A stretch of DNA of 50,007 bases from a bacterium (GTDB lineage Bacteria > Patescibacteriota > Saccharimonadia > Saccharimonadales > UBA4665). Of this stretch, positions 1 to 9,456 are shown in pieces (within the stretch, counting starts at the first letter, position 1; each line of letters opens with the position of its first letter). The notes beneath the pieces are model-generated. The model saw only the letters and a program-made list of their open reading frames with translations, ran no database searches and was not told the DNA's origin. A program made the translations under genes and the position numbers. The stretch lies in contig JAJZMH010000001.1 of assembly GCA_021850365.1 (NCBI GenBank), positions 1-50,007 of the forward strand, given 5' to 3'.

Positions 1-1
1 C

Positions 2-781
2 CTTCAGTCCTTATTATTTGGAATAGGTTTAGGATTTATAGCGATCTTTATTTTTATGTTCGGATTCTTTAATGAAGTTATCATAACACCATTTATTCAA
101 CCTAGCAGTAATGTTACCGCTGTTCCAATAATTTTAGGCTCATCAAATCAGATAGCCACTTCCACTGATCAAGTTATCATCCCCAAAATCAATGTTCAAA
201 TCCCAGTAAATTATTCAGTTGGAACAACCAATGAAGGAACAATTGAAAATTTCCTACAAGATGGAGTAGTCCATTATCCAACCACAGTAGATCCAGGTCA
301 GTATGGAAATGCAGCATTTTTTGGGCACTCAAGTAATAATATTTTTAATCCTGGAAAATATAAGTTTGCATTTGTGCTATTACACGACTTGGTCCCCAAT
401 GATACATTTTATTTAACCTATAATAATACGCTCTATATTTATAAAGTAATCAGCACTAAGATAGTTAATCCTAATGATGTTTCGGTTCTTAATCCAGTCC
501 CCGGCCAACAGGCAACTGCGACTTTAATTACCTGTGATCCACCAGGAACATCAATTAACAGATTAGTCGTTGTTGGTCAGCAAATTAGTCCAAGTATATC
601 TTCCGATACTCAGCCAACAACTGTTCAAAATCCTACTGCTCAAACCACACATCTACCTGGAAATGGACCAACGCTTTGGGATACATTTATTAATTCTTCA
701 ATAGGAAAAAGTATAGTAGCTATATTAGGAGCAGTTCTAATTATTTATATCTTTCGTAAAATTTCTAAAAATAAAAACTAG
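2..781 (+). CDS. Sortase family transpeptidase, 5' end missing at window edge
   Basis: The open frame runs unbroken from base 2, so the start lies outside the window; the ATG at 56 is internal to an N-terminal membrane segment. The catalytic triad of sortases is visible in order: His in FFGHSS, Cys in LITCDPPG, and Arg in NRLVVVGQ. A Ser/Thr/Pro/Gln-rich linker and a second hydrophobic segment (IVAILGAVLIIYIF) followed by a lysine-rich tail end the protein. Sortases cleave a C-terminal sorting signal of an exported protein and join it to a cell-surface amine. A trailing membrane anchor is typical of class C (pilin) enzymes, but class cannot be settled here. Its TAG stop shares the bases CTAG with the stop of the convergent next gene. 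Confidence 0.85.
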   Translation, partial: LQSLLFGIGLGFIAIFIFMFGFFNEVIITPFIQPSSNVTAVPIILGSSNQIATSTDQVIIPKINVQIPVNYSVGTTNEGTIENFLQDGVVHYPTTVDPGQYGNAAFFGHSSNNIFNPGKYKFAFVLLHDLVPNDTFYLTYNNTLYIYKVISTKIVNPNDVSVLNPVPGQQATATLITCDPPGTSINRLVVVGQQISPSISSDTQPTTVQNPTAQTTHLPGNGPTLWDTFINSSIGKSIVAILGAVLIIYIFRKISKNKN

Positions 782-2253
782 GGGTTAATTAAAGAAGTTT
801 GATTTAGATCGTATGTTTTAGTTTTTTGATTCAATGAAATTGTGTATAGATTATGATAGTTCCCGTCAAAAACTGGAGCAAATTGAGCTAATTCTGGAAC
901 TAAAATTTGTCTGTAATTATGATCATATTCAAACATAATTAAATTTCCACCAGAAACATAAGTCATTCTATCTCCATCCATCCAAACAGCATGGGTCTGT
1001 GGCGGATCTAGAGGAAGTTTTGTTATGTAGTTATAACCATGCAAATTCTCGAAGTCATATACACCAAATTGATTATATCCTTCAGCAACAATAAATTGAG
1101 TATTTTGAGAAAAGTTAAGATAATTTGGGTCTTTAACAAATAAGACTTGAATGGGAACAGGATTATGGTTCGGTAAATTTTGTAGCTGACTAACAGGATC
1201 TTGATAAATATAGACTTTATTTAAACTAGAAGAACCAACAGCAACATAAATAGTTCCACTGTAACTAGCCATATCTAGAAGATAGGTTGAGTTTGCTGGA
1301 AAAGTACGTATATGATAAATATTATTGCCTTGCAATTCATTAATATAGACAAGGCCTGTCGGTGCTTCTGTGGGAGTTGCATAAAGAATTGTGTTGTTCA
1401 AATATCCATCATAAGCAAGAACATTATTCAAAACATTTGTTTCAGTACCTGGATTAGATAAACTTACTTTATCAAGAGTTTGAGCTGCCTGGTTATATAA
1501 ATAGTAATTTTGATAATTTAGATTGATAAAATTAATTGAACTAAATGGATAACTTGCAAATTGTTGGGATAAATTAATTGAACTACTAGGATTAGCAACA
1601 TCTAGTAGAATATACTCTACTTTGGTCCCATCAAAAGTATGTGATAGAAGAACATGGGTATTATCATTAGCCCAACCAATTACATTCCAACTTTCCACTC
1701 CAGAAGTATTCTGACTAACTATATTAGCTGGTAATGAAATCTGAGTAGATGATATTTTAGTATTAGTAAGATTATATAAATCAAAAACATTATTCGAACC
1801 GGAATCAAGCACCAATAAGTATTGCTTATTCAAACTCTCGCTAAAAATCAGCGGAATATTTGGATAACCCTTAATCAATGAACTGTGTAACTTATTCGGA
1901 ATCAGAAGAGGATAATCATAGTAAGCTATAGTACCGCCATCAATTTCTATTTTTCTACTCCATGTTCGAAATCCATTTAAAGTTAACTTAAAATTATATA
2001 TCCCACTTTCAAGAGTTAAATTAGTATTAGTAGTTCCTTTAGAAACATTATTAACATAAATATTAGCTGGATTCGGTTGACTATCTAAAACTATCAACCC
2101 ATTTTGGATAACTTGTCCATTATGTACACCATACCCATATGCTTCAAATAATAAGATGACTGTACTTAATCCAATAGCAATACTAATTAAGATATAACCT
2201 ACTAGGAGTAGAATCTTATGTTGAAAATTTTTTTTGGGATCTAAATAATCCAT
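778..2253 (-). CDS. PEGA-domain membrane-anchored protein
   Basis: 491 aa. One N-terminal transmembrane segment (about residues 15-37) is followed by a PEGA-type domain at about residues 55-115 (LDSQPNPANIYVNNVSKGTT, then FKLTLNGFRTWSRKIEI), a beta-rich surface module. The remaining roughly 370 residues are repetitive beta-strand-like sequence that could form a beta-propeller, rich in Asn, Tyr and Ser and without catalytic motifs I recognise. The protein is probably anchored in the membrane and faces outward. It is convergent with the sortase and overlaps its stop codon by 4 bases. Molecular function is unknown. The domain call is fairly secure; the propeller idea is inference from sequence texture only. 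Confidence 0.7.
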   Translation of the reverse strand: MDYLDPKKNFQHKILLLVGYILISIAIGLSTVILLFEAYGYGVHNGQVIQNGLIVLDSQPNPANIYVNNVSKGTTNTNLTLESGIYNFKLTLNGFRTWSRKIEIDGGTIAYYDYPLLIPNKLHSSLIKGYPNIPLIFSESLNKQYLLVLDSGSNNVFDLYNLTNTKISSTQISLPANIVSQNTSGVESWNVIGWANDNTHVLLSHTFDGTKVEYILLDVANPSSSINLSQQFASYPFSSINFINLNYQNYYLYNQAAQTLDKVSLSNPGTETNVLNNVLAYDGYLNNTILYATPTEAPTGLVYINELQGNNIYHIRTFPANSTYLLDMASYSGTIYVAVGSSSLNKVYIYQDPVSQLQNLPNHNPVPIQVLFVKDPNYLNFSQNTQFIVAEGYNQFGVYDFENLHGYNYITKLPLDPPQTHAVWMDGDRMTYVSGGNLIMFEYDHNYRQILVPELAQFAPVFDGNYHNLYTISLNQKTKTYDLNQTSLINP

Positions 2254-2310
2254 TTAAATCAATTCTTCTTCTTTAAATATTTAATTTATCGTCTTTTATT
2301 ATCTTACCTA

Positions 2311-2339
2311 TTGCCGATAATCACAAGTAGTATTAAAAT
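2311..2339 (+). promoter_or_regulatory. Sigma-70-type promoter of the DUF4367-like gene
   Basis: TTGCCG at 2311-2316 and TAAAAT at 2334-2339 are separated by exactly 17 bases. The predicted start near 2346 gives a leader of about 44 nt that contains AGGGAG (2371-2376) upstream of the ATG at 2390. It sits in the 136-bp spacer between divergent genes. Confidence 0.5.
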
Positions 2340-2389
2340 AAATATAAAGTCATTGTTAAGAACAAATCTGAGGGAGTTTATAGAACAAG

Positions 2390-3382
2390 ATGGAGATTAA
2401 TTCAAACAAAAACAGTCAAAAATTTATGGACTTCAAAACACCGAATAATTTAAACAGAAGTCCATTAAGATCCAAAACATTAAGACGTGACTCTGTCCCT
2501 GAACCAGATTACAGTTTTAATAAAGAAGAAGATACTTTCAAAAGAGCATATTTTGATGATCAAAATAAGCAAGATATCATTAGCAGATACAGGCACAATT
2601 TATTTAATGATGATTTGCCTGAAATTAATAATCAACCACCAATCGAAATTAAACCAGATTACAATCTAAATAATACTTTTCACGATCAAAGTCTCGAACC
2701 GTCTTATTTAGATAATCAATTTGATCAAAATGACCCTGAGTTAGAAAATATTAGCCTAGATGATCAGCCCGAATATCAAAATGACTTTAGTAATAGAACT
2801 ATTGATAACAATTATTCAACAGAACCAAGCAACGCAAATATTTTTGAAAATGCTATTTCAAACGCTCCAATAGATTTTCCAAAATATAAAGGACCAAAAA
2901 AGAAATTTTTCTTATTTAGACATCCAGTTGTTTCAACTACGGTATTACTTCTTGCTCTAATAATTGGAGTTGGCTCGATAATTATTCCCAAATATAATTT
3001 AACTAATATTCCTTACGTGATAGCTTCTTATCGAGCAGGATTTTGGCCCCTTACATCTTCCTATAGACCGACTGGGTATAGTCTCTCATCAATAAGTTCT
3101 GCAACTGGGATAGTAGATTCATCCTATCAAAATAATAATAATGGGGAACAATATTCAATCATCGAGAAAAAATCTACTCTTAGTTCATCTCAATTATTAA
3201 ATAATTATGTTATTCCAGAAGTTAGTTTAAATTACGTAGTCTTAAATACTAGTGTAGGTAAAATTTACGTTTACAATAACGGTAATAATGCAACATGGGT
3301 TAGAAATGGAATACTTTATCTCATAAAAGATAACGGATCATTAAATAATACTCAAATTATTAATATTGCTTCGTCTATGTAA
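2390..3382 (+). CDS. Single-pass membrane protein with DUF4367-like extracytoplasmic domain
   Basis: 330 aa. The first about 170 residues are acidic, Asn/Asp/Gln-rich and probably disordered in the cytoplasm. A transmembrane helix (TTVLLLALIIGVGSIII) lies at about 182-200. The outer part holds PTGYSLSS, GEQYSIIEKKS and VYNNGNNATWVRNGILYLI, the pattern of DUF4367, a domain often found in membrane proteins related to anti-sigma regulators. No partner sigma factor is next to it, so a regulatory role is only a guess. The ATG at 2390 is preceded by AGGGAG and a well-spaced promoter. gltX follows 32 bp downstream with its own -10 box. Confidence 0.6.
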   Translation: MEINSNKNSQKFMDFKTPNNLNRSPLRSKTLRRDSVPEPDYSFNKEEDTFKRAYFDDQNKQDIISRYRHNLFNDDLPEINNQPPIEIKPDYNLNNTFHDQSLEPSYLDNQFDQNDPELENISLDDQPEYQNDFSNRTIDNNYSTEPSNANIFENAISNAPIDFPKYKGPKKKFFLFRHPVVSTTVLLLALIIGVGSIIIPKYNLTNIPYVIASYRAGFWPLTSSYRPTGYSLSSISSATGIVDSSYQNNNNGEQYSIIEKKSTLSSSQLLNNYVIPEVSLNYVVLNTSVGKIYVYNNGNNATWVRNGILYLIKDNGSLNNTQIINIASSM

Positions 3383-3400
3383 TTTTTAAGGTATTCTTAA

Positions 3401-3406
3401 TATAAT
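3401..3406 (+). promoter_or_regulatory. -10 box of gltX, near-leaderless
   Basis: TATAAT ends 8 bases before the ATG at 3415, so transcription should begin within about 2 bases of the start codon. Confidence 0.45.
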
Positions 3407-3414
3407 TAGATTTA

Positions 3415-4854
3415 ATGAATATCAAAATACGTACTCGATTTGCACCAAGTCCAACAGGCTATATTCACCTTGGAGGAATTAGAACAGCACTTTTTGGTTG
3501 GCTTCTAGCTAAAAGCCTAAATGGTCACTTTATTTTAAGAATTGAGGATACCGACCAAAATAGAGAGGTTAAAGGATCAATCGAGCATATTATATTATCA
3601 CTAAACAGTTTAGGATTAAATTATGATGAAGGACCAGACTTAGGTGGTCAATATGGACCATATATCCAAAGCCAACGACTTTCTATTTATCATCAATGGG
3701 CCCAGAAGCTTGTTGATCAAGGTTTAGCGTATTCTGATCCTTATTCGGAAGAAGAAGTAGAAGAGTTTAGACTTTTAGCAAAATCTCAAAAAAGACCATT
3801 TCTTTATAGAGAACATCGTCCTCAAAATTTATCTGGTTGGGATAAAGGAAAAGCCCTAAGATTTAAATCCGATCCTAAAAAATATACCTGGAAAGATCTT
3901 GTTATGGGTGAACTCAATTCTGGGGAAGAGGCAATCGACGATTTTATTCTAATTAAAGCAGATGGTTTCCCAACGTATAATTTTGCACACATTATTGATG
4001 ATCATTTAATGGAAATTAGTCATATTATAAGAGGTCAGGAATTTATCGCTAGTACCCCAAAATATCTTAATCTATATGAAGCTTTAAAAATCAATCCACC
4101 TAAAATGGTAACTGTCCCTCCAATTTTAGGACCTGATGGTAAAAAGAAACTTTCAAAAAGAGACAATGCAAAAGATATTTTAGAATATCTAAAAGAAGGG
4201 TATTTGAAAGAAAGTTTAATAAACTTTATATCATCCTTAGGTTGGAATGATGGTTCTACTCAAGAAATTTATACGATTGAGCAAATTATTCAAAAATTTA
4301 AAATAGAAGATATTCAAAAATCTCCGGCTCGTTTTGACGAACAAAAACTTATCTGGATTAATGGACATTTTATTCGAAATCTAAAAATAGATGATCTTTA
4401 TGAAATCAGCTCCAATTATTTACCTAAAGAAGCAAAAGATTTTGACTCTAATTATCAAAAATCTGTTTTAAGGTTAATTCAGGATAGATTAAAATATTTA
4501 TCCGAGATACCCTCCTTATCTTCTTATTTTTTTAAACGACCAAATATAGACTATACCTTAATAAAAAATAATAAAGTTCTTTCAATAATTAATGTAGATA
4601 CCCTAATTGATTTATTGAATAAAACGGTTCAAGAACTTAATAAATCAGATTTTTCTCTAGACGATTTAACTGCAAAATTAAATAACTTATTAATTCTAAC
4701 TAATCAAAAACCAGTTGTCCTTTTTGGTTTAATTAGAATTGCAATTACCCAAAGTCCTTTCAGTCCTGGTCTATTTGATACTATATATGTCCTCCGAAAA
4801 ACCGAAACAATTCAAAGAATTAATGATTTTATTGATTACTTAAAAAATAACTAG
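3415..4854 (+). CDS. gltX: Glutamyl-tRNA synthetase
   Basis: 479 aa, normal length for bacterial GluRS. This class I enzyme charges tRNA-Glu with glutamate (and in many bacteria without GlnRS also tRNA-Gln, for later amidation). The signature FAPSPTGYIHLGGIRTALF near the N terminus contains the HIGH-type motif (HLGG), and KKKLSKRDN at about residue 245 is the KMSKS motif. The C-terminal third is the helical anticodon-binding part. A tRNA-Glu gene lies about 9 kb downstream in this window. There is no obvious Shine-Dalgarno before the ATG; the -10 box placement suggests a leaderless transcript. Identity is secure; whether it is discriminating or non-discriminating cannot be read from sequence alone. 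Confidence 0.95.
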   Translation: MNIKIRTRFAPSPTGYIHLGGIRTALFGWLLAKSLNGHFILRIEDTDQNREVKGSIEHIILSLNSLGLNYDEGPDLGGQYGPYIQSQRLSIYHQWAQKLVDQGLAYSDPYSEEEVEEFRLLAKSQKRPFLYREHRPQNLSGWDKGKALRFKSDPKKYTWKDLVMGELNSGEEAIDDFILIKADGFPTYNFAHIIDDHLMEISHIIRGQEFIASTPKYLNLYEALKINPPKMVTVPPILGPDGKKKLSKRDNAKDILEYLKEGYLKESLINFISSLGWNDGSTQEIYTIEQIIQKFKIEDIQKSPARFDEQKLIWINGHFIRNLKIDDLYEISSNYLPKEAKDFDSNYQKSVLRLIQDRLKYLSEIPSLSSYFFKRPNIDYTLIKNNKVLSIINVDTLIDLLNKTVQELNKSDFSLDDLTAKLNNLLILTNQKPVVLFGLIRIAITQSPFSPGLFDTIYVLRKTETIQRINDFIDYLKNN

Positions 4855-4880
4855 TCTTTTAGCATAAGCATTTGATACAA

Positions 4881-4886
4881 TATAAT
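4881..4886 (+). promoter_or_regulatory. -10 box of the DUF3048 gene, leaderless
   Basis: TATAAT places +1 near 4893, on the second of two tandem ATG codons (4890 and 4893). It supports a start at one of these ATGs rather than the upstream TTG at 4872, which lies before the -10 box. Confidence 0.5.
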
Positions 4887-4889
4887 CAA

Positions 4890-6107
4890 ATGATGGGAGA
4901 CGATTTAGATAAAACAGAAAGTCTTAAATTTAAAACCCCTGAAGAAATTGCAAAAGATGATGATTTAACTACTCAAAAAACCGAATCAAACAATACCATT
5001 AATCTAAAAGATATTAAGCCAAGAACAGTACAAGCAATGCCTAACAAGAAAAAATTTAAACTAAAGATTACAAGAAAGAAGATTGGTATTTTACTGCTAG
5101 TTGTTATATTGATAATTTTTGGGTATCTAATTTTATCCAAATCTAGTACAAAAACAATTAATATAGCTAAAAAGAATAAAACTATTACTAAAGTTGTTCA
5201 AAAATCTAATTTAGTTCCATCTAACTTAACTGGACTAATGGTTAATCCAAGTCTAAATCAGTTACCAGTTACAGCCATTATGATAGAAAATAGTCTAGAG
5301 GCAAGACCCCAGTCAGGTCTAGAACAAGCAGGAGTCGTATTCGAAGCTATGGCGGAAGGTGGAATTACCAGATTTATGGCTCTATACCAAGACACTGCTC
5401 CTAATTATGTTGGACCAGTAAGAAGCGCCAGACCATATTTTGTTAGTTGGGCACTTGGATTTGATGCTGCTTATGCCCATGTTGGAGGAAGTCCAGAAGC
5501 CTTAGCCGATATACAAAGTTGGGGAGTTTCAGATCTTAATCAATTCTATTATGGCAATTACTATACTAGGATATCTTCCCGCCAAGCACCACATAACGTT
5601 TATACATCACTAGCTAATTTACATAGTCTAGAATCTACTCTCCATATTGGTCCAAGTAAATTTACTTCATGGCCAAGACAAAACTTAGCTCCATTAGCTC
5701 ATCCAACTGCTACCAATATTAGTTTTACTTTATCAAATTCTTACTTCAATCCTTCTTATACATACAATCCTAAAACAAATACTTACGAAAGATCATTAGC
5801 GGGGCAACCCGAAGTTGGTACTGATACCAATATCCAATACAATCCAAAAGTCGTTATCGGAATTGTTGTACCCGAAACGAATGGTCCACTTGATGCTTCA
5901 GGTGCTTATTATTCTAATTATTCCTATATAGGAAGTGGGCAAGCCTACATTTTCGAGAACGGTGGAGTACAAATAGGACAATGGACTAAAGCCAGTAATT
6001 CGTCCCAAATAATGTTTACAAATAGTAATGGCCAAAACATCCCTCTAGATCCTGGTCAAGTTTGGATAACAGCTATTACATCAACTTCTTATGTAAGCTA
6101 TAGCTAA
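4890..6107 (+). CDS. DUF3048 (YerB-like) membrane-anchored protein
   Basis: About 405 aa. A charged cytoplasmic stretch is followed by a transmembrane helix (ILLLVVILIIFGYLIL) around residues 68-83, then an outer domain. The DUF3048 pattern is clear: PVTAIMIENSLEARPQSGLE, EGGITRFMALYQD, VGPVRSARPYF and a C-terminal GQVWITAI segment. DUF3048 proteins such as Bacillus YerB are exported or lipoprotein-like and of unknown biochemical function. No lipobox Cys is seen; the anchor here is a plain helix. I chose the ATG at 4890 because the upstream TTG precedes the -10 box. The following histidine kinase begins 7 bp after the stop. Confidence 0.8.
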   Translation: MMGDDLDKTESLKFKTPEEIAKDDDLTTQKTESNNTINLKDIKPRTVQAMPNKKKFKLKITRKKIGILLLVVILIIFGYLILSKSSTKTINIAKKNKTITKVVQKSNLVPSNLTGLMVNPSLNQLPVTAIMIENSLEARPQSGLEQAGVVFEAMAEGGITRFMALYQDTAPNYVGPVRSARPYFVSWALGFDAAYAHVGGSPEALADIQSWGVSDLNQFYYGNYYTRISSRQAPHNVYTSLANLHSLESTLHIGPSKFTSWPRQNLAPLAHPTATNISFTLSNSYFNPSYTYNPKTNTYERSLAGQPEVGTDTNIQYNPKVVIGIVVPETNGPLDASGAYYSNYSYIGSGQAYIFENGGVQIGQWTKASNSSQIMFTNSNGQNIPLDPGQVWITAITSTSYVSYS

Positions 6108-6114
6108 GTTTATT

Positions 6115-7656
6115 ATGGATGATTTTAAAAAATTAACTAGAAACTCAAAAGATTTAGTTTTTGTAATCTTAGCAATTAATTTAATCATAATTTTTGGTAG
6201 TTTAGATATAGAATATTATTTATTCAATTTAAGCTTAGAACTGAGTTTATCTATATCTGGGTTACTCGGTGTACTATTTTTAGCCGTTTCATACCTAATA
6301 ATCCCTAAAATTTTACTTTCTCCAATTAAAATAATATGGTATACGATCTTAAAATTAAATCCCAACCAGGAAGGTTTAATGCCAAAAATTAACCAAAATA
6401 AAATATTAATTGGAAAAGAACTAGTCACTAATTTAATTGGTCAAATATATAATATTACAAACACAGTAAACCAAGATTTAATAAAAATCGAAGAAGAAAA
6501 AACGGATTTAAAAACAGATTTTTTGGCCAATAGAATACCTTTACCGATATTTGTTTTAGATAATAACGAAAATGTAAAATTCGTCAATAAATATGCAGCA
6601 ACTTATTTGGGTTTAGAAATAGACAATATTCTTAATAAAAATATTTATTCAATTTTAGAATTATCTTTTCCTTCTAATGACACCTTCGATACTTGGTTAA
6701 AAGATGCTAAGAACCATACTGCAATAAGTACCAAATCTTGGGAACGAGTTAAACTAAATCTTCAAGACAATCATCCTACCTTATATTTTGATATGGTTGC
6801 ATATTATAATCTAGGAAACACTGAGGGTTATTCAACAATAATTACTTTATTTGATCATACTAAACAATACTCCCAAGATGATCAGGCAATTAATTTTGTG
6901 GCAATTGCAATTCATGAACTTAGAACCCCCTTAACATTATTAAAAGGATATATAGAAGTTTTTAGCGATGAGTTAGAGGATAATTTAGATCCCGAATTAA
7001 AGTCGTTCGTTGAAAAAATGAAAGCTACCAATGACCAGTTAAATCTATTCGTAAACAATATTTTAAATGTTGCACGAATTGATAATGATGAAATGATTTT
7101 AAAACTTCATGCTCAATCCTGGGATAAAATTCTAACCGAAGCGATAGATAACATTAATCTTAGAGCGAAAGTTAGAGGTATTAATTTAGAGGTCAAAATA
7201 GATCCAAATATCCCCGAAGTAGGAATAGATAGGATAAGTATCCAAGAGGTACTCTATAATTTATTAGATAATGCCATCAAATACAGTAAAGATTCTAAAA
7301 AAATAATTATTAAATCCTATTTAAATGATGAAGGTTTTGTTGAAACAACCATTCAAGATTTCGGAAGGGGAATTCCAGAAAGTATTATTGGTAATTTATT
7401 TACCAAATTTTACCGAGATCATCATAATAGGTCACAAGTAGGAGGAACAGGACTGGGTCTATATATTTCAAAAGCAATCATAGATGCTCATCATGGGAAT
7501 ATTTGGGTCAAAAGTAAAGAAGGTGAAGGAAGTACTTTTGGATTCACCGTTTTACCTTTTGATTTATTGTCTAAGGAACAAAAAAACCTAGTCAATAACG
7601 AAATTATTCAGAATGCCCATGGTTGGATAAATAATCACTCATATTATAGACGCTAA
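6115..7656 (+). CDS. Membrane PAS-domain sensor histidine kinase
   Basis: 513 aa. Two hydrophobic segments at about 14-32 and 42-66 are separated by a very short loop, so the sensor is probably membrane-embedded or cytoplasmic. A PAS-type domain follows (about 135-240, starting IPLPIFVLDNNENVKFVNKY). HisKA carries the phospho-acceptor His in AIHELRTPLTLLKGY. The ATPase domain has the N box (NLLDNAIKYS), G1 (DFGRGIP) and G2 (GGTGLGLYISKAII). All catalytic motifs are intact. A receiver-only protein starts 28 bp downstream and is the obvious partner. The stimulus is unknown. Confidence 0.9.
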   Translation: MDDFKKLTRNSKDLVFVILAINLIIIFGSLDIEYYLFNLSLELSLSISGLLGVLFLAVSYLIIPKILLSPIKIIWYTILKLNPNQEGLMPKINQNKILIGKELVTNLIGQIYNITNTVNQDLIKIEEEKTDLKTDFLANRIPLPIFVLDNNENVKFVNKYAATYLGLEIDNILNKNIYSILELSFPSNDTFDTWLKDAKNHTAISTKSWERVKLNLQDNHPTLYFDMVAYYNLGNTEGYSTIITLFDHTKQYSQDDQAINFVAIAIHELRTPLTLLKGYIEVFSDELEDNLDPELKSFVEKMKATNDQLNLFVNNILNVARIDNDEMILKLHAQSWDKILTEAIDNINLRAKVRGINLEVKIDPNIPEVGIDRISIQEVLYNLLDNAIKYSKDSKKIIIKSYLNDEGFVETTIQDFGRGIPESIIGNLFTKFYRDHHNRSQVGGTGLGLYISKAIIDAHHGNIWVKSKEGEGSTFGFTVLPFDLLSKEQKNLVNNEIIQNAHGWINNHSYYRR

Positions 7657-7684
7657 AATTAAAATTATTTGATAAAGTATATAT

Positions 7685-8074
7685 ATGGACCAAAACGTAA
7701 AGACGAACAAAAAAATATTAGTCATAGAAGATGAACATTTTATTAGTGAACTTTACACTAGGGCACTTAATAATAACGGATATATAGTTAAAGTAGTATC
7801 AGATGGGGTAGAGGCACTCAAAGAATGTCAAACCGATCAGTACGATTTAATATTACTTGATTTGATGATCCCAAATATGACCGGATTTGAAATACTAAAT
7901 ATCTTAAGAGACCCTTCAAAATCTAAACCAATTCATTCAAAAATTATCATTACAACTAATCTTGAGCAGCGTGACGACATTAAAAAAGATATTGAAAAAA
8001 AAGCTGATGCCTATCTAATAAAAGCAAATTTAACTCCTAATGAATTAGTAGATTTTTTAGGACAAATTAAATAA
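7685..8074 (+). CDS. Single-domain response regulator (receiver only)
   Basis: 129 aa, a receiver domain with no output domain. It has the acidic pair in VIEDEHF, the phospho-acceptor Asp in LILLDLMIP and the conserved Lys in AYLIKAN. Stand-alone receivers act by protein-protein contact, as CheY or Spo0F do, or relay phosphate. It follows the kinase at 6115 and ends 2 bp before an NRAMP-related transporter, so it may be in one transcript with the metal transport genes. No DNA-binding domain is present, so it is not a direct transcription factor. Confidence 0.88.
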   Translation: MDQNVKTNKKILVIEDEHFISELYTRALNNNGYIVKVVSDGVEALKECQTDQYDLILLDLMIPNMTGFEILNILRDPSKSKPIHSKIIITTNLEQRDDIKKDIEKKADAYLIKANLTPNELVDFLGQIK

Positions 8075-8076
8075 GT

Positions 8077-9453
8077 ATGCACAAAAAAACAATTATTGAA
8101 AAAACCATTGAAGCTCCCGCAATAGGACTGGATAAATCAATTAAACAGTATAATAAGGTGGCTGCAAGTTTACCTACAAACAACCTCCAGCCAATTAAAA
8201 GAGCTAAAGATTTCTGGTATTCTCTAGGTCCAGGACTTACCACGGGTGCATCGGACGATGATCCTTCAGGAATAGCTACTTACTCTCAAACTGGGGCTCA
8301 AACTGGATTCAAGCTATTATGGATGGCTGCTTTTACTTTTCCACTTATGGCAGTTGTCCAGGAAATATGTGCCAGAATGGGAATAGTTACGGGTCGAGGA
8401 CTAGCGGCAAACATTAGGATTCATTTTGGTAAAAAAATATTATATATCAGTACTTTATTATTATTTATCGCCAATACCTTTAATATTGGAGCAGATATTG
8501 GAGCAATGGCTAGTGCCGTTCAGTTATTAAGACCTAGTTGGGATTTTGGATTACTAGTTATTGGTTTTACTATCTTTATTGTTATAGTTCAAATTTTTAC
8601 TCCTTATAATAGATATGCTAAGTATCTAAAATGGTTAGCCTTGATTTTAATCGCTTACATAATTAGCGCAATTTTGGCCCATCCTAATTGGCATACAGTA
8701 GCACGTTATTCTATTATTCCTAGCATTAATTTTAGTAAAAATAATTTGTTAATTATCTGTGCAATACTAGGAACCACTATTACTCCGTATTTATTTTTTT
8801 GGCAAACATCCCAAGAAGTAGAAGATGAAATTGCGGCTGGACAAACTACTTTAGCCCAAAGACAAAATACAGATAAAGACCAAATTAAAAAAATGAGAAT
8901 TGATGTCTGGAGTGGAATGTTTTTAAGCAATCTTGTAATGTTCTTTATTATTACAGCCTGTGCAAGCGTCCTCTATTCTCATGGAATATTTAACATAAAC
9001 ACAGCTTCTCAAGCCGCCCTTGCGCTTAAACCATTTGCTGGCAATTTATCTTTCTGGCTATTTACTTTAGGAATTTTGGGAGTTGGTCTGTTGGCCATTC
9101 CGGTAATGGCTGGGGCTAGTGCCTATGCAATATCTGAAAGTCTAGGAAAACGTCAAGGACTCAATAATAAACTACATCAAGCTTACTCCTTTTATGGAGT
9201 CATTATTATATCTATGTTATTAGGACTAGCTCTTAATTTCATTGGACTTAATCCTATTAAAGCACTAATTTATTCAGCAGCCCTAAATGGAATGGTTGCA
9301 CCTGTAATAATAATTTTAATATTACTTATTGCCAGGAATAAGAAAATTATGGGCTCCTGGAAAAACGGTAAAATTAGTGGTGTTTTAGGATGGATTCTAA
9401 GCCTATTGATGATTATTGCTGGTATTGGTGCAATCTATTCTTTAATACCATAA
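8077..9453 (+). CDS. NRAMP-related divalent metal transporter with non-canonical metal site
   Basis: 458 aa, polytopic, about 11 hydrophobic segments. The fold signature is that of the SLC11/NRAMP family, but helix 1 reads TGASDDDPSGIATY where manganese/iron NRAMPs have DPGN. Helix 6 reads GTTITPYLFFWQTSQE where they have the MPH motif, so the metal-coordinating Met and His are absent. Such changes occur in NRAMP-related magnesium transporters (NRMT), so Mg2+ or another hard cation is a plausible substrate. A P-type ATPase resembling MgtA starts 3 bp after the stop, which supports cation import as the shared theme. Substrate is inference; family membership is well supported. Confidence 0.78.
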   Translation: MHKKTIIEKTIEAPAIGLDKSIKQYNKVAASLPTNNLQPIKRAKDFWYSLGPGLTTGASDDDPSGIATYSQTGAQTGFKLLWMAAFTFPLMAVVQEICARMGIVTGRGLAANIRIHFGKKILYISTLLLFIANTFNIGADIGAMASAVQLLRPSWDFGLLVIGFTIFIVIVQIFTPYNRYAKYLKWLALILIAYIISAILAHPNWHTVARYSIIPSINFSKNNLLIICAILGTTITPYLFFWQTSQEVEDEIAAGQTTLAQRQNTDKDQIKKMRIDVWSGMFLSNLVMFFIITACASVLYSHGIFNINTASQAALALKPFAGNLSFWLFTLGILGVGLLAIPVMAGASAYAISESLGKRQGLNNKLHQAYSFYGVIIISMLLGLALNFIGLNPIKALIYSAALNGMVAPVIIILILLIARNKKIMGSWKNGKISGVLGWILSLLMIIAGIGAIYSLIP

Positions 9454-9456
9454 AAA

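Noticed and set aside
4872-4889. TTG at 4872 as the start of the DUF3048 gene
   Set aside because: It lies before the -10 box, so a transcript from that promoter would not include it; ATG 4890/4893 fits better.
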